Shown here: positions 23,746 through 36,689 of the stretch, in pieces
Layout: every line of letters begins with the position of its first letter
Position numbering within the stretch: position 1 is the stretch's first letter
DNA from: Fratercula arctica
Taxonomy: Eukaryota; Chordata; Aves; Charadriiformes; Alcidae
Reading direction: 5' to 3'
DNA: 64,000 nucleotides
Assembly: GCA_947846985.1 (NCBI GenBank)
Contig: CANTUZ010000004.1
Location: forward strand, 81,077,659-81,141,658
Translations under genes and position numbers: made by a program
The notes under the pieces: model-generated
Told to the model about the DNA's origin: nothing
Database searches by the model: none
The model's input: only the letters and a program-made list of their open reading frames with translations

Positions 23746-26700
23746 GCCCTATCGCTACTATCGTAATACAGTAGTACCATTAGGGCCAAATTCACTCTTT
23801 CTGTCCTTGGGTTTTTTTCCATGTTTTTCACTGTTTAATATATTAAATTGTAGTTGAGATTAATTGCCGGATTTTGTCTCCTCTGCCGATTGACCAATCT
23901 AGCTTTTGTCTATTTTTATATCGAGAGTACATACCTTTTTATATTATTCTCTTGCTTTGCCCTGAGAAATATCTATTCATCCACATTATTTTTCCTAGGT
24001 GCTTGAGAACACCCACAATTATTCTAAAATAGTATTTTTAAACTTTTGGATGAGATACACAAACCTGTGATTGAAAACATCAACCAAACAGTGATGGTTT
24101 AGGGGAACATCTTTGTCTTGCACAGTGCGGTTTTCTACGGTTTTGATCTTTTTGCGTACGTTAGTAAGAGTTTTTGCAGCTAAAATTGGTTATTTTGTTG
24201 AAGATACATTAATTTCAGTGAGAGTGCGTTACTTCTGAAGCGAGGTCACGTGTACCAAGACACGACATGTGACGAGGGAAGGAATGGCAGGTTTTCTGCT
24301 CACCATTTGATAGCAAAGTTCTGAGTGCCCAGCTACCAGATCACAAACAAACAACAACAAAAAAGTCTTTTTTTCTGAGAGGCATACGCCTGTGAAACCA
24401 GTACCTTGTGCCTGATACATCAAGTTCGGTCAATGTTGCAAGGAGTCTTTTGCAGAAAACAAGCTTCGTGAACACTAGTAGTGATTTTGTCTACCTGTTG
24501 TTCTAATGCGTTTTATTGAATTATTTGGAATTCTTACAGCTTTCGGAGGTGTGGAATGTAATTCTTTAAATCGCTTTAAAGCTCTCCAGTGCAGCACATT
24601 GCCCTGTGCGTGTTAGAAGTGCAAAGGAAAGTGACTCTCTCTCCCACCACAGTCTTGCACCGTTAAAAACTGAGAGAATATTTGTGATGCATTTCAGTGA
24701 ATAAAAGCCAAAACTCTGCTGTGAGGGCAGCGATTTTTATGTGGCTGAGTTTGCCACAGAGTGTACTCAACATACTTGGGTACTGGGAAAAACCCAAACA
24801 ATGTGGTTTCTTAATGGTAACGAGGTTATTTAGAGGGAAAAGGGCAAAACAGGAAAAGGCGACAAGGCTCTGTCAGAAGAAGTAGAAACTGGAGGCAGTA
24901 ACTGCTCTGAATTTCTTACCAAAGTGGTTTTAAATATATTTTTGTCTTTGATGGAGGAGGTGAGCAAGGAGCTCACTTTCCCAGTTCTCACCAACGTTGC
25001 CAGATTTTGTCTTGCCAGAGTCGGACTAGAGACAAGCCCAGTGAACAGAACTGGCTTCGGAAGGTCGCGGACAGGTAGCTGTGAGTGAGAAATAAATTTA
25101 ACAGCAGGGGCTGTTCTGAACTGGTGCATGAAAGAAACTTCCCTCTCTCTTTGATGGAGATTTAAAGGTGTGGAAAATTCCGTTCGTAAATAATTGCCTG
25201 GGATTCACCAAACTACTTGGCATTATATGGGCTTTGAATTATTATGAAAAAAAGGTACTCAAAATGTGTTAAAATATATTAAAAGAATAAACAAAACACA
25301 TTACATTTCAAAGTGACTGCCTGAATCCTTTATTCCTTTATATGTAATGTATTTCTTCTGCTGGTAACTTGGAGGGCATGTACTTGCCTTCTAAGAGAAA
25401 AGGCATCATGAAGAAGAAGCCTAGACGAGGAAAAAAAAATAAGATGTATTTTTCATACGAGGCCAAAAAAGCTGACTTTCAAGCATTGTAGTTGAAATCA
25501 AAATAGTACATGCTAAGTCAGAAATTAAAGTGTGCAAGTATTTTGCACATCATTTTCTGAAATACTCTGCAGAGTATGTGTGCTGAGATCTTCTGGAAGG
25601 ATAAGTTTAGTTCAAGAAATCCCCTTTATTTCCCCGTGCTTATAACTGCTCAGCAAATGCTCAAATCTCGATGAAGCATGTAAATTTTTTGTATAAATTA
25701 TGAAAGGATGCAAATATGTAAGCAGATCCTGGAATTAAAACTGTCCTTGAACTACTTTTTCCTAGATTCCCCTTGGATTGTCCAATAGAAGTAAACCCAG
25801 AACAACCCCTCACGGGTTTCACACGGAGGTCATCAGATGTTGGGATTGGATTTTTAAGATGTTCTTTCAATGCAGAGACCTTCTGGCATCCTGCAGCTCA
25901 GCAAAACACTCCTATACAACTTCTGGGATGACTTCTCTGCCCCCAAAGATTGTTTCAGTCACTTTTTTAGGATGTCCATGAATGCTCTTTTACCTTTGGG
26001 ATGAATGATTTCAGCCAACTTTAATGATTGTCCTTGGCTATCTCCAGCTATCGATTGGCGTATTCATCTCGCTCAAGAGCCCTGCCTATCAATAAGCCCT
26101 TCAAGCACTGATTTGGAAAAATATCCTGACAGCAAATACTTTGGAATATGCTGACAAGTCAAGAAAAAGCCCCTCGTTCACTTACGGTAAAACTGGCGAT
26201 AGTGCAGATAGCTCTTGTGGTACCCGGGCTCGGCACTGACCTTCTGCCACATGCCATTATTTTGCTGGGATTTTAGTTGAAAACTCACTTTTATGAGTCT
26301 CTGAGCAGATGGCCTTGGATTTACACTGAGGATTCCTATCCCTTTACCATACCTTTGTTTTTTAATGTAGTGATCCTTTGTTCTTTCTGCTCCCACATGC
26401 CGGTGGGTACATACCTGTGTCTCCACAGTGGGGCAATAAAATGGAGCATTCCCAAATGAGCACTTTTTCACTAATGGACCACTGTAGAAGCTAACGGTCA
26501 TTTAATTTTCAGTAAATTCAGTGTGGTATCTTGGTTTATTTGAAGTTCTGATGCACACCTGAACCTGGATTTAAATAAGCCTGCCCTTTAAACGGCTTGT
26601 CAGTCCTTGTTTTCTGCATACGTGTGTGGGTTTGGGTAAAAGATGCTATGTGGGAAAAAAGCTCTTGCATACTCATAGAAAGCAACTATCTCAAGATATA

Positions 26701-26769
26701 GGCCTCTTTAGGAAATCATTTTATGTGGAATAATTAGGATAGATTAGTAAGAAATGCTTTCATCTTCGT
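23746..26769. other. AT-rich non-coding stretch
   Basis: No gene is recognised. The words GGGCCAAATTCACTC near 23783 resemble the ancient amniote repeat texture also seen near 17140 and 28560. Positions 25140-25560 and 25980-26160 look motif-rich. No family-level transposon terminus was seen. Confidence 0.45.
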
Positions 26770-27530
26770 TTTTTGCCTATGTTGCATTTTAAAATAATTA
26801 AGAATCCAGATTGTTTCTGTTTTTCACCTTCGTTTACTGGCACCCAGCAAAGAGGCCTACACTTTGATTTTAATCATGGCCAGACAGTACAAGACCTTGG
26901 TCTTAAAGGCAAGCGGAGCAACAAGCAGAAACCCCGCTGGGTAATTTCAAAGCAATGTACTTCACGCTGCTAACCCTACAGTAGGATTTCTGTTCTGCCC
27001 ATGGCTCCAATAGCAGACAAGGCCCAATTTGCACCTCTTGCATAAATCCACGTCATGCCAATAGGTTGAGAAGAAAACCGCAAGCTGCCCGGTTCAGCAG
27101 TCAGAGGTCTGTTAACAGATCTTTAACTATGATCTATTGTGTAGGAAAGTCTGAAATTATGGATGCAGAGTTCCCCTTTATAGAGCTCTCGCTTGGGCTA
27201 CGCAGGTTTTCTTGAGATAATTATAAGTGTTTATTTTGGCTTTTAACAAGTTTAATCACATTATTTAGCATGTTCTGATTTTGTCACTGAGGCAACCGTT
27301 ACTCATGCACACAAGTTTTGCTTAATTGGCAGCGGGAGGAGAAAATGGAGTTTAAAGCAACTAATTGCACTAGACCTCACAGATGCCAAGATGTAGCTCT
27401 TTTAATTAAAACTTTTTACAACAGAGTTTACAAATGTAAAAGTGCTATCTCTCATGAGTACCTAACACAGCATCCTGCTTGCAGTTTCGCTCCCATTTTA
27501 AGCGGCTAAATATTCTGGAAGTTCACCTAA
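26770..27530. promoter_or_regulatory. Candidate conserved non-coding element (enhancer-like)
   Basis: A long block lacks repeats and low complexity and has clustered homeodomain-type words: GATAATTATAAGTG near 27215, GCTTAATTGG near 27320, ACTAATTGCAC near 27360 and the perfect palindrome TTTAATTAAA at 27401-27410. There is also a GTTAACAGATCTTTAAC segment near 27111. The open frames are short. Enhancer function is inferred from texture alone. Confidence 0.35.
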
Positions 27531-27609
27531 AGGACGCCTGCAGAACGTATTTCAAAGCAGGGAAGACAGAGGTTGGGAATATAAAAGTACAGAGTTCAGT
27601 AAGGCACTT

Positions 27610-28180
27610 CACTCACTTATCTGAATTCCAATTTATAAATAACCTTGGCTGCCTGTAGAGGGTAATTCGGTCTGTTAATTTCGGGACACCGTTTGAGTAT
27701 CATGCTGTGCCAAATTGCATTTGATGGTTTTATAATGGCATGAGTACAATATACTAAAATGAGATCTATAAAGGTATCCCCCGGTGGGAATTCCAGCCTG
27801 GGTCTCCAGTGGTAAAAATGACATTCATATCTCGCAGTTCTTTCCACTGCATCTCAGGTACATCTTACAGTCCCCTGTTACACAAAAAATACATTTGGCA
27901 TCTCAATTCAAAGTGCTTACGGTTCCTGATTTAAATGGGTTTGTGATTTCTAACTAATGCGTGTAATTTTTTTTTTTTTTTTTTCAAAATCACAGAGTAT
28001 GTTTCTTGACACGCTCCATTCCACTTTAAATCTCTGAAGTATGGCACTGCAACTCGCTATCAAAAGTGATTGAACAAGTAGCGCTTGATGGATGATAATA
28101 GTTTCCCCAAAGGGAGGGTTATTTCTTGATCTTTGGCATGAAATCACACCGGTATATCGCAGGAAGGTAAATGCTCGCAT
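27610..28180. promoter_or_regulatory. Candidate conserved non-coding element interrupted by poly-T
   Basis: Motif-rich sequence with AATTTATAAATAACC near 27630, CTGTTAATTTCGGG near 27672 and GTTTTATAATGGCATGAG near 27728, with no recognised repeat except an 18-T run at 27967-27984. It is separated from the preceding candidate block by less than 100 bp, so the two may be one regulatory unit. Confidence 0.3.
27967..27984. repeat. Poly-T tract (18 T)
   Basis: An uninterrupted T run inside otherwise high-complexity DNA. Confidence 0.85.
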
Positions 28181-31100
28181 CAGGATATTGTCTCAGAAAA
28201 GACTTCTTTGGTCGCAGCGGCATTTTCCAGTGAGCGAGACATCTTCCCCCCTCCTCCAGTGACCCAACGGCGTGGAATGCCTTCGGGAAGGTTAAGCTCT
28301 GGGCGCCGGGGTCATGGGACTGTGCTGGAGCCGGAGGGTCTGTTTATTTTCTACGTGTGTTGAACTATGTTGTTCTCCGGGTGTGAACATAACTTTCTAA
28401 CCTTCACAAACGATCCCCAGGAAAAGACCTTGCTCGCCAAGACTGGGTTCGTCGCTGAGCTGTGCCAAAAATCCACCTCTTTCCCGTTGATGTCTAGCAG
28501 CCAAAGAGAATATTCATGTAAACACCGAATTGTGTTTTAAACTCCAGTAACCTGAAGCAATGCCTTTACTGGAGTAAAGTGCAATTACTCAGATTTTTTT
28601 TCAAACATATTTTGGGGGGAAAAAACCCTCCAGGCCCTGGTGAGCACAGCAGAACCCTGAAGAGCAACGTCTCTCACCTGCTCTGATGCCCTGAATTATT
28701 CCATGCAAATCAAAACAGTGAGAATGCTTCGGTGAACTTCCTGGCTCACGTCGTGACTCCTACATACTGAAACAGCCCCACTATGCCAAAATCGCGTGAA
28801 AGCGGAGAGATTCATGGAGCAACACTTTCGTAAAAATTGCAGCTATGCAAATTTAACTATTTCTGAATCCATGCAGGTTAAAACTGTCTGCAGGTTTTCA
28901 GTAGCAGATTATGTCAGTTAACATCTTCACTTCCAGGAGTGAGGGATGAAGTACCCATATCAGACAGATACTCTTATTGAGTTTCTTTTTTAGACAATTT
29001 TAGGATGGTATCCTGTTTTTATCTACTCACAACTTCAAGCCTCTTCACTACATCCAGTGTACAGTTATAAAGTCTTTTTTTAAAAGTCATCTTAAAATCT
29101 TCCACTAAACCATGTGGCTCTAGATAAATAATGAATATCTGCACTAGGTTAGTGCACGAGGTGAGTGCGCAGCTTAATATTTTTGCTGAGAAGCTCCGAA
29201 GTTATCCTGTGTTGTCGTTAATTCCAGCAGTGATTTTGTTTGGGATTTTTTTACTCACTTCCCTAGGGAGAAATCTTCACTTCCGTGTGACGCCAGAATG
29301 GACACACTGTGACCGAGACTAGATTGAGTAACTTCTGGTTTCAGGTCAGAAAATATCTTCAGCAAGAGTGTAGATCTTCTCCCAGAAGTGTGACAGTGCA
29401 ATATGTCTATCCTTTCTAGTAGTCATAATATTTACGATGCATTATTAATAGTGAATTTCATAATAATCCTGTTGCTGACCAGACAGTGAACTTCAATAAC
29501 TCATCGAATGCATATTTTGATATTTGCTGGAAAATGAGACATTATGACATAATGGCCGACCACATAATATTCTGCCAGACTTTTTAGTGTTGGACGTTGG
29601 ACGGTACTGTACGTATTTCATTGTGCAGCTTGATTTCTTCGTGGCAGTAGAGAGTCTAATTTCTTAGTTCTAATTAAAACATACCAATAAGAGTCAAATT
29701 TAGTAAAGCAAAGACACTCAGAACTAAGTTCAAATCTAATGATTGAGATAATCTTTCATGGCAAGAGATCGCACCGGTACAAAACTTAATTAAATACATT
29801 TGTATTAAGCAGCCTCAAAAAAATCACAGACTTTATTCTGATTTTTCTTTTCTTTTCTAAGCTGAAGATACACACGTGAGAAAACCATTTTGGAACAAGT
29901 GAAAGATTTTGAACGTAAACCATCAAATCATTTTTGCACCTATATTTCACCCAAATCGCCTACAATTTTTGTGTATCTTACAAAACAAATGGCAATATTA
30001 ACCCATTTTCTCATAAATATCAATGCCAAGTTTAACAGCTGTTACAGTTCTGCTAGGAACTGGGAAAAGACACAGGAATTATGGTGACATTCCCAGCGGT
30101 AGACTTTTTCCCAGAAAGGCTTGAAAGGCCATAGGCATTCCAGTGATGATGCCGATTCTTAGACCAGCTGTCAGACCAATGTTCAATAACTTTCCCGTTA
30201 TTTGGGACTTCCAGGACATTTGACACTTCTGTAAGAGGGAAGGCATTCATCGTGCCGACCCTGCTACCTCCAGTCATCTGCAAATCTCATTGGAAAATTG
30301 CAGTTGCTTATTCTCGCTGCGAATTTTTGTCTGTAACAATGAATTATTTCCAGTGGTGGCAGAAGCAATTATTTAGCATAGCTCACGTGTCCTCGGAATT
30401 GATTCATGTCATTAAGATAGTGTCCTTTGGACTAGAACTGGAACCTGAAATAACTGAAAAGAGTTAATTTCTCCATTGGTATATTTGAATGCGTGCATTT
30501 TCACATTGCATTTGGACTGCTCTACATTCCCTAATTTTGGTCCAAAGCAATAAGTTTTAAAATTCCAGCATCATCAACCCATAGAAATAATAAAAAAAAA
30601 TCATATATTTTGAAAAAACATTCATACATGCATGAGTCTTAGCTGGCTTTCAGCAACAGAGTGCACATTGCCTCCTACCAAAAAATCGGTGTTATACCCT
30701 AACAACGTCTTGCAGCACAGCTGGGATCACGGGGTGGAAGCAACGCCCATCGATGTGAATCGTGTATGTTCAACGGTGAGAAAACAGGGAGAAATCCACC
30801 ACGCTAGAGGCAGGCCGTGTGTCCGAACGCTCACCAACTAGCTATTTTTTTTAAAACTAGCAACCAGTCTGGGGTTTTTAAGACCCATACAGGCAGGTTT
30901 TGCAGCGTAAATGTGCACTACCTGCACGAGGAGAAATATCACAGCTTACGGAGCCTTTGGGAAGAGATTTGAATATCATGAGCATGAGAGTGTTTTTTCT
31001 GGTCAACCTATCTATTTCACAGAGGAGGAACAGGAAAACCTACGCTGCCATTTCTACAAGTCCTGTGAGGTACTATAGGCTTGGGGTAAGTGAAATTTAA

Positions 31101-31415
31101 CGCAGAACTGACTTCAGAAAAAAAGAAATAGGGATTTTTTCCAGCAAACCAAACTATTTTAGTTCAAATGAAATCAACTCAAAAAGGTATATTCCATTTT
31201 GATTTTGCAGGCGGGAATGTTTCTAATGGCACTCTAGATTTCCTTTGGAAAAACTTCCATTTTGCAGAAGTCCTATTTTCCGTCCAGTTATTCTGACAAC
31301 AAATTCCCAAACAGCCTTCAACATAAAAGGGGACTGTGTATGTTACAGATATTTCTCAGTGCCTTCTTAAGGCTATAGCTTCTTCAAACCGCATTCTTTA
31401 CTTTTTCTTTGCTAG

Positions 31416-31439
31416 TTTCTTTGTTTGTTTGTTTGTTTT
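31416..31439. repeat. (TTTG)n microsatellite
   Basis: TTTC is followed by four TTTG/GTTT units and TTTTA. Confidence 0.85.
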
Positions 31440-32531
31440 ATTATTTCTTACTTCTGGCCATAGCAAATAACCATTCAATAAATTATTGGAAAATTATTTA
31501 AAATAAAGTTATAATAAATTAATGGAAAAGCATTGATTTTGCACGTGAAACGGAATGATGGGATTCAGCTCAAAGAGCAAACCTGATCTTGAGCTCCTGG
31601 GTGCCGATGGCACGGGATGAAGGGTCCGGCGGTGGCTGTGGGTGGTACTGGGGGTACAGGATGCAACTGAGACCATTAACGCTCTGGGCAAGCAGAGGGA
31701 AAGCGGGCACAGTGTAATTAAACTGCAAAAACTCCCAGTGAATTCAAGACCAAGCCTTGGGCCAGGCAGCAGTGCTGGAAGTTCAAAAAAATTGCAGTTA
31801 GCATGGTTTCGTGAGCTTTGCCGATCTAGAGCTGGTGCAATAATGAAGACGAGAAATAGTGTGAAACAACAGAAATAAACCTGCAGAAAAAGAAGCAGGT
31901 AAGAAAGCAATACAGAAAATAGTACGCTTTTCCACTGATTAAATCATTAAGACTGAATAACTGCCTCTACTGGAATGCAAATATTTACCCTTTTGATTTT
32001 GTGTTTACAGCATTGGTAGGAAACACTGCGTAAACACTGGGAAAAGCTTCACCTGACAATTTTTGATGCATTTATTGTAAAAAGTCAGAAATGAGAAAAT
32101 AACGTAATTCACTGCAAGTTATCAAAACCTACTCCCTCTTGCCAACCCCTCCTATTTCTGATTGCTCTGTTTTATAAAAGCAAAGTGCAAACTTAAAAAT
32201 TTAAGCTTAGAAAAGGAAAAAAATCCTGGATTTCGTATCTCAGATACATGACGTAAGAACTGTGGACATTTGGTGGAAAAAAACCTAGACTCTTCCCATT
32301 GAGTAAAGCATAGATTTTCTCCACCATTCTCACCAACCAGAGTGGAGCTAATGTTTGCTTAATTTAACTGTTTAAAATGTTCTGGACAGAAGTGTTCGAG
32401 AGCCAGTGGTTGGCAGAGCTGCTTCTGTTCACATGATTTGGCAGATTTCTGCACTGAGGTTGTATTTGCAGTAGAAGTTTAATAACGTATTCCAAATTAT
32501 GACTGAGAACAACAACATTGCTACCAGTAGC

Positions 32532-32576
32532 AAAAAAAAAAAAAAAAAAAAAAAGAAGCAGGATTAAAGCAGGATT
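32532..32576. repeat. Poly-A tract followed by a short tandem repeat
   Basis: Twenty-three A (32532-32554), then two copies of GCAGGATTAAA in direct tandem. Confidence 0.85.
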
Positions 32577-32589
32577 AAAATTAATCTCT

Positions 32590-32960
32590 AGGCTACGGCT
32601 ATAAACTGATCATGGCAAGCTTCGGGGAGGCTGTTTAATGACCATCCATGCATAACTTATTTTTAGAGATTTCGGTTTTCCACAAAAGCCCAGGATGTGT
32701 GAAACATGCCAAAAGGGCACCCCGACCCCTTTAAGTTCTACTATTAACCTAATAAGGATCTTGTCCTGGACAGCTGATGATTGCATAGTGTAATTATAGA
32801 AACAGGGATAATTGCAATATCCATAGGCAGGAGGGAGTCTGCGACTCAACAATAAGGGCCTGAGCACGATGATCCCGCTGACTTCAGCTCTTAATTGCCT
32901 TCAAAGAGGGTTAAAACTGAACAGCAGCTTTTAGGATAAACCTTTCAACAAGCAGAAATT
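32590..32960. promoter_or_regulatory. Candidate conserved non-coding element
   Basis: A high-complexity block with CATGCATAACTTATTTTTAG near 32648, AACCTAATAAGGATC near 32746, GTGTAATTATAG near 32790, GGATAATTGCAATATCC near 32805 and CTCTTAATTGCC near 32888. These are TAAT-type homeodomain words spaced over 250 bp. No repeat or coding landmark is present. Confidence 0.3.
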
Positions 32961-35559
32961 TGGACAGGTGAGATGATCCAACACACTTGACAGCCGAGTA
33001 ATTTTTGCCTCCCCGTATCTGCTCTGCTCTCTTTTTTCGACTCAGGCTCTACCCCAAGCGAGGGTTATGATTATTTTGTGATTTTAACAGGCACACAAAA
33101 TACAAAAAGTCCTGATGTTATGACTGGAACTAAATGCTGCATTAATAAATACATATGAATAAGTTAAATATCCATGATCTTGAAAGAACTTTATCCGTTC
33201 TTTTGGGGCTGTGTACCAAGTAATTTAAATAATTGGCCACATACGTTCTCTGCTGGAAAAACTGGGCCAAAATAGAAAGTACTAGTTTCTGCCCAAGGTT
33301 TCAAAATGGAAAAGAAGTGGTTATACCTTGTGTTAGAGCTTTATTTGATTATAGTGAATTTTAAGTGTGCAAGAGAGCAAAGGACACAGCAGGAGCGCCT
33401 GTGGCTGGGTCTCCAGCAGCAGCTGGCGGGTCCTGCTAGGAGCAGACACAGAGAGCTGGTGCCATCTTCCAGTTCCCAGCTTCAGGATCCAGTTCTGTGC
33501 GCTCCCAGACCAGGCCGTGGTGTGAACCGGAGCCCTGTTGAGGGGGGATAAATGTGCTTCAGAAGAGCACCCTGATCCAAACTAGGTGACAGGCACTTTT
33601 GAAGAACCTGCCAAAGTTGTTCAGTCCTGTTAAAAGTTAGGAAAACATAATCATCCAAGTCTTTCGAGTGGTCTTGCAAGTGTTAGCTTTGTCAATTATA
33701 TGGATTTACCAATGAATAACTCCTCTGTACAAGAATACTAAATGTGCCTCAACAGCATTTTAAATGATTTTTTACTATGTGTGTTCAATATTCGGTTTTC
33801 CATGCAGCTCCGTGTTTCCATAGAGATGGAAGAGAAGCCTGCCAGGAGTTAATCTGATTAATAATATTAAAATGATTAAAAACAAGAAAAACTTTTGGAA
33901 AGTGTTTTGCTGGTGAAAGTGACTCTTTTTATCTCACCTGGGTGTGGAATATGTAGGAGAGACCCTGGCACGTGTTTGGGGGAGCCTGAGGTACAAACCC
34001 GAGGGGCAGCCAGCCCTGGGGAAAGTCGAAAAGTGGGTTCAGCTTCTGTCACTTGTCGGGAAAGTCAGGTCCGGAGCAGCCGTGTGGGCTGGGAGTCGGA
34101 GCAGGTTGGGAAGGGGATGAGGAATGCTTGAGGAACCTCAGCCTGGAAGGGAGCGTCCCTCCTTTCACCAGGTCCTGCTCCCAGCGAGCACCTGGCAATA
34201 TGTTGCCCAGCAGTAAGAAAGAAAAGAGGGGGAAAGGTGGACCAGAGAGATCAAATGTCATGAAAACCTGGTGTACAACCCACTGAGTGCCGCTTCCCAG
34301 GGCCAGACGCAGGCACAAGAGGAGAACGTCTGAACAGGAATGAGGGCATGAAGGTAGAAGTCATTATACAGCAGATGGGCAAAAACCTCAGGGAGAGCAA
34401 GCACTGGAATCTTCATTTAACAGGAAGGAGAACGCCAGAGAAACTTGTTTTAATGAAGGAGTATAACTACAATAATATTTTGTGAATATTAGTCATGAAT
34501 AAATTATGGCTTTCTGCTAAGTGGTTTGCAGCAGAAAAGGAAGACTATCCAATTAGAATTAGTAGGAACAAAAACTAAATAGTTTTAAGATCAAGCCTGA
34601 TTAATTCCTGGCAAAAAAATATACGGTACGATTATCTGTGCTAGCAGAGGCTGATTTTAAATCACAGAAACTACAGCCCATATTTCCATATTCCTAACCA
34701 TAATGAATTATTAAAGCTGTCTTAACTTCCTTTAGAAGTGTCAGACCAGAACTTGTCTAAACCAGAAACAAAAGTCTTAACAAGTGAAGTTAGTCCTGTG
34801 GTTATGCTGTGTCTCTATATAAAAATTTTGTTACTTCTTCATTTTTAAATTCAAATTATCCAATTGACTTTTATGGGTGGAGCATAAGTCTTTTTCACGT
34901 TCGAGTAACTCGGAAAACTGGAAATGCTTTCATCTCCTTATGCATGTACACTAATTCTCATTAGGTTTTAAATTGAAGAAGAATTGGCAGCAAAAGCACT
35001 GAATACAATACACAGATATTATTGACTTTGAATAATTTCGTTGTTTTGTGTAAGCTATTTTTTCCTCTCTGGGAACAGAAAATATCCCACAGGAAAAAAC
35101 ACTATTTCAACATGATTTTCCTTCAGAAAAGGAACAAAAAGTTGAAATATCACAATTTTTTTCTTGGAACGAAATGTTCCAAAAGAATTCAATTTGGAAA
35201 TGTCTATGTTTAGTTTTGACTTCCTAAATCAAAGCGGTTTATTTTCTTGAACTGAGCCCAAATGCTGTGTTTCAAGTCAGTTCCACATTAATCTGCTTTG
35301 GCCTGTTGTGCCCCGTGGGGATTCGCGTGGTGCCCCCCGGTTCCCATGCTCTCCTACGGGCTGGCCTTCTTGGCAAACTTTCATGGCAGCATGTGACTCC
35401 AACGATGAGCCACATGGCTCGGTCAGAGGGGAGCTCGCGATGCGTAACAGGATGTAAACTTGCAAAGAGAAACTTCATTTTTCCCTTAACAAAAAAGCAT
35501 TTGACTCAATTCCCGACCCACTTTCTTCAATATTGCTAGAAAGGCAAGAAAAGGAGGAA
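32961..35559. other. Non-coding stretch
   Basis: No gene is recognised. Positions 33380-33550 and 33950-34310 are GC-richer and partly open in several frames without known motifs. Positions 35030-35215 contain repeated TTCC/GGAA and AAAAAGTTGAAAT words, similar in texture to 5254-5440, perhaps a decayed transposon. No family is assigned. Confidence 0.45.
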
Positions 35560-36010
35560 CTGGTTTGCAGGTATACTCTTGAAACTCTTGTGTACGTGAA
35601 AAGCCGTGGAATTCCAAGAGTTAAGAAGCAGGACTGCTTTCGTGTCTGTCACAACTCCCTTTAGATGGGGAGGAAATTGGCCCCCACATATCTTGCCAAC
35701 ATAGTAGAGAGGACTGCAATCTCCAGAAGTCAAGGGGAAAAAATGTGATAATACAGCAGATGGGGAATGTGTTCCTATGGTGACTAGATACACTATATTT
35801 TCTGCTAAGATATACAAATGAAAAGCGACACGGGCTGCAGTAAGTGAAGACCAAATGCTAATTCTCCCTGGGTTAATTATAGGCTGCTGCTAATAGTGGC
35901 GGCCGGTACAGAAACCTGCGCGCCCGTTGCTTGTTTAATATGTGGTATGATCCCCAGAAAATTTAAACTAGGTGAAAGAAAGGATAAAAATTAAAGCATT
36001 GAAATGGTTT
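35560..36010. promoter_or_regulatory. Candidate conserved non-coding element
   Basis: A balanced, repeat-free block with CAAATGCTAATTCTCC near 35852, GGGTTAATTATAGG near 35869 and GTTTAATATGTGG near 35932, plus a short CpG-containing segment (GGCGGCCGGTACAG near 35899). It has no usable open frame. Confidence 0.3.
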
Positions 36011-36279
36011 TAGTATTTTACTTTCAGCTCCTCCCCCCAAAAAAATAATCAGCAGTTAAGATGAGAGCTGGAACGCACTCGGTTACCTGCGCAAGCAGAT
36101 GGGAATAGCTGGACTTAGAGACCTAAAGGGAGAGAGGACGTGGTGTGAAGAGATTTCTCATTATATTATAGGAAGACATGTTGGGAAATGGATGATGAGG
36201 TTGCCGAGGCAAGGTGTAAGAGGTTGGGAAACGCCAGCATTAAGGTTGCCTGTGGCCTCATTTCTCTCCTTTGAGATAT

Positions 36280-36450
36280 AATTGAATGATAGCCTTTTTA
36301 TCCCCTTTATGCAAAAAACATCTATGCAAAATGAAAGTTGCAGTTGCGTCAAAGATTTTCCGCAGTAAGTTTTTTAAATGTTGCCAAATGATATTTTCCG
36401 CTGAAGCATCTATTCTGACACTAACAAAAACTACAAAGCACTCGGATGCT
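36280..36450. promoter_or_regulatory. Candidate conserved non-coding element (short)
   Basis: About 170 bp with GATATAATTGAATGATAG at 36275, two ATGCAAAA octamer-like words (36309 and 36323) and TTTTAAATGTTGCCAAATG near 36371. The 132-codon plus-strand frame through it has no familiar domain and is treated as chance. Confidence 0.25.
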
Positions 36451-36689
36451 TTTCCACAGGGTCCTTCAGCTGCGAGGTGGTGTCTCTGCTCCTCAGCCTT
36501 TATTTCAGAAGACAGAGGGAGAGGTTCCACCTCCCACCCGAGACAGAATGTCTCCTTCTGGCTTTGGCGTCCACATACAAACCCCAGCCCAACGTTCAGG
36601 GCTCTCCGAAGAACTGAGCTGCCTTTTCATGCGGAGCATGTGACGGGGCTTGGCGTTCTCTTAATAGCATTAGTAATGTTTTGACATAT

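Larger units (their letters stand above)
28181..32589. other. Non-coding stretch
   Basis: No gene is recognised. Positions 28200-28340 are mildly GC-rich. Near 28550-28590, paired words ACTCCAGTAACC and TTTACTGGAGTAAAGTGC recall a decayed ancient repeat. A TTTG microsatellite lies at 31416-31439 and an A23 tract at 32532-32554. Short frames such as the minus-strand one at 31509-31910 have no known domain. Confidence 0.45.

Noticed and set aside
35030..35215. DNA transposon suggested by TTCC/GGAA words (also 5254-5440)
   Set aside because: No terminal inverted repeats or target duplications could be defined, so it is only noted as texture.
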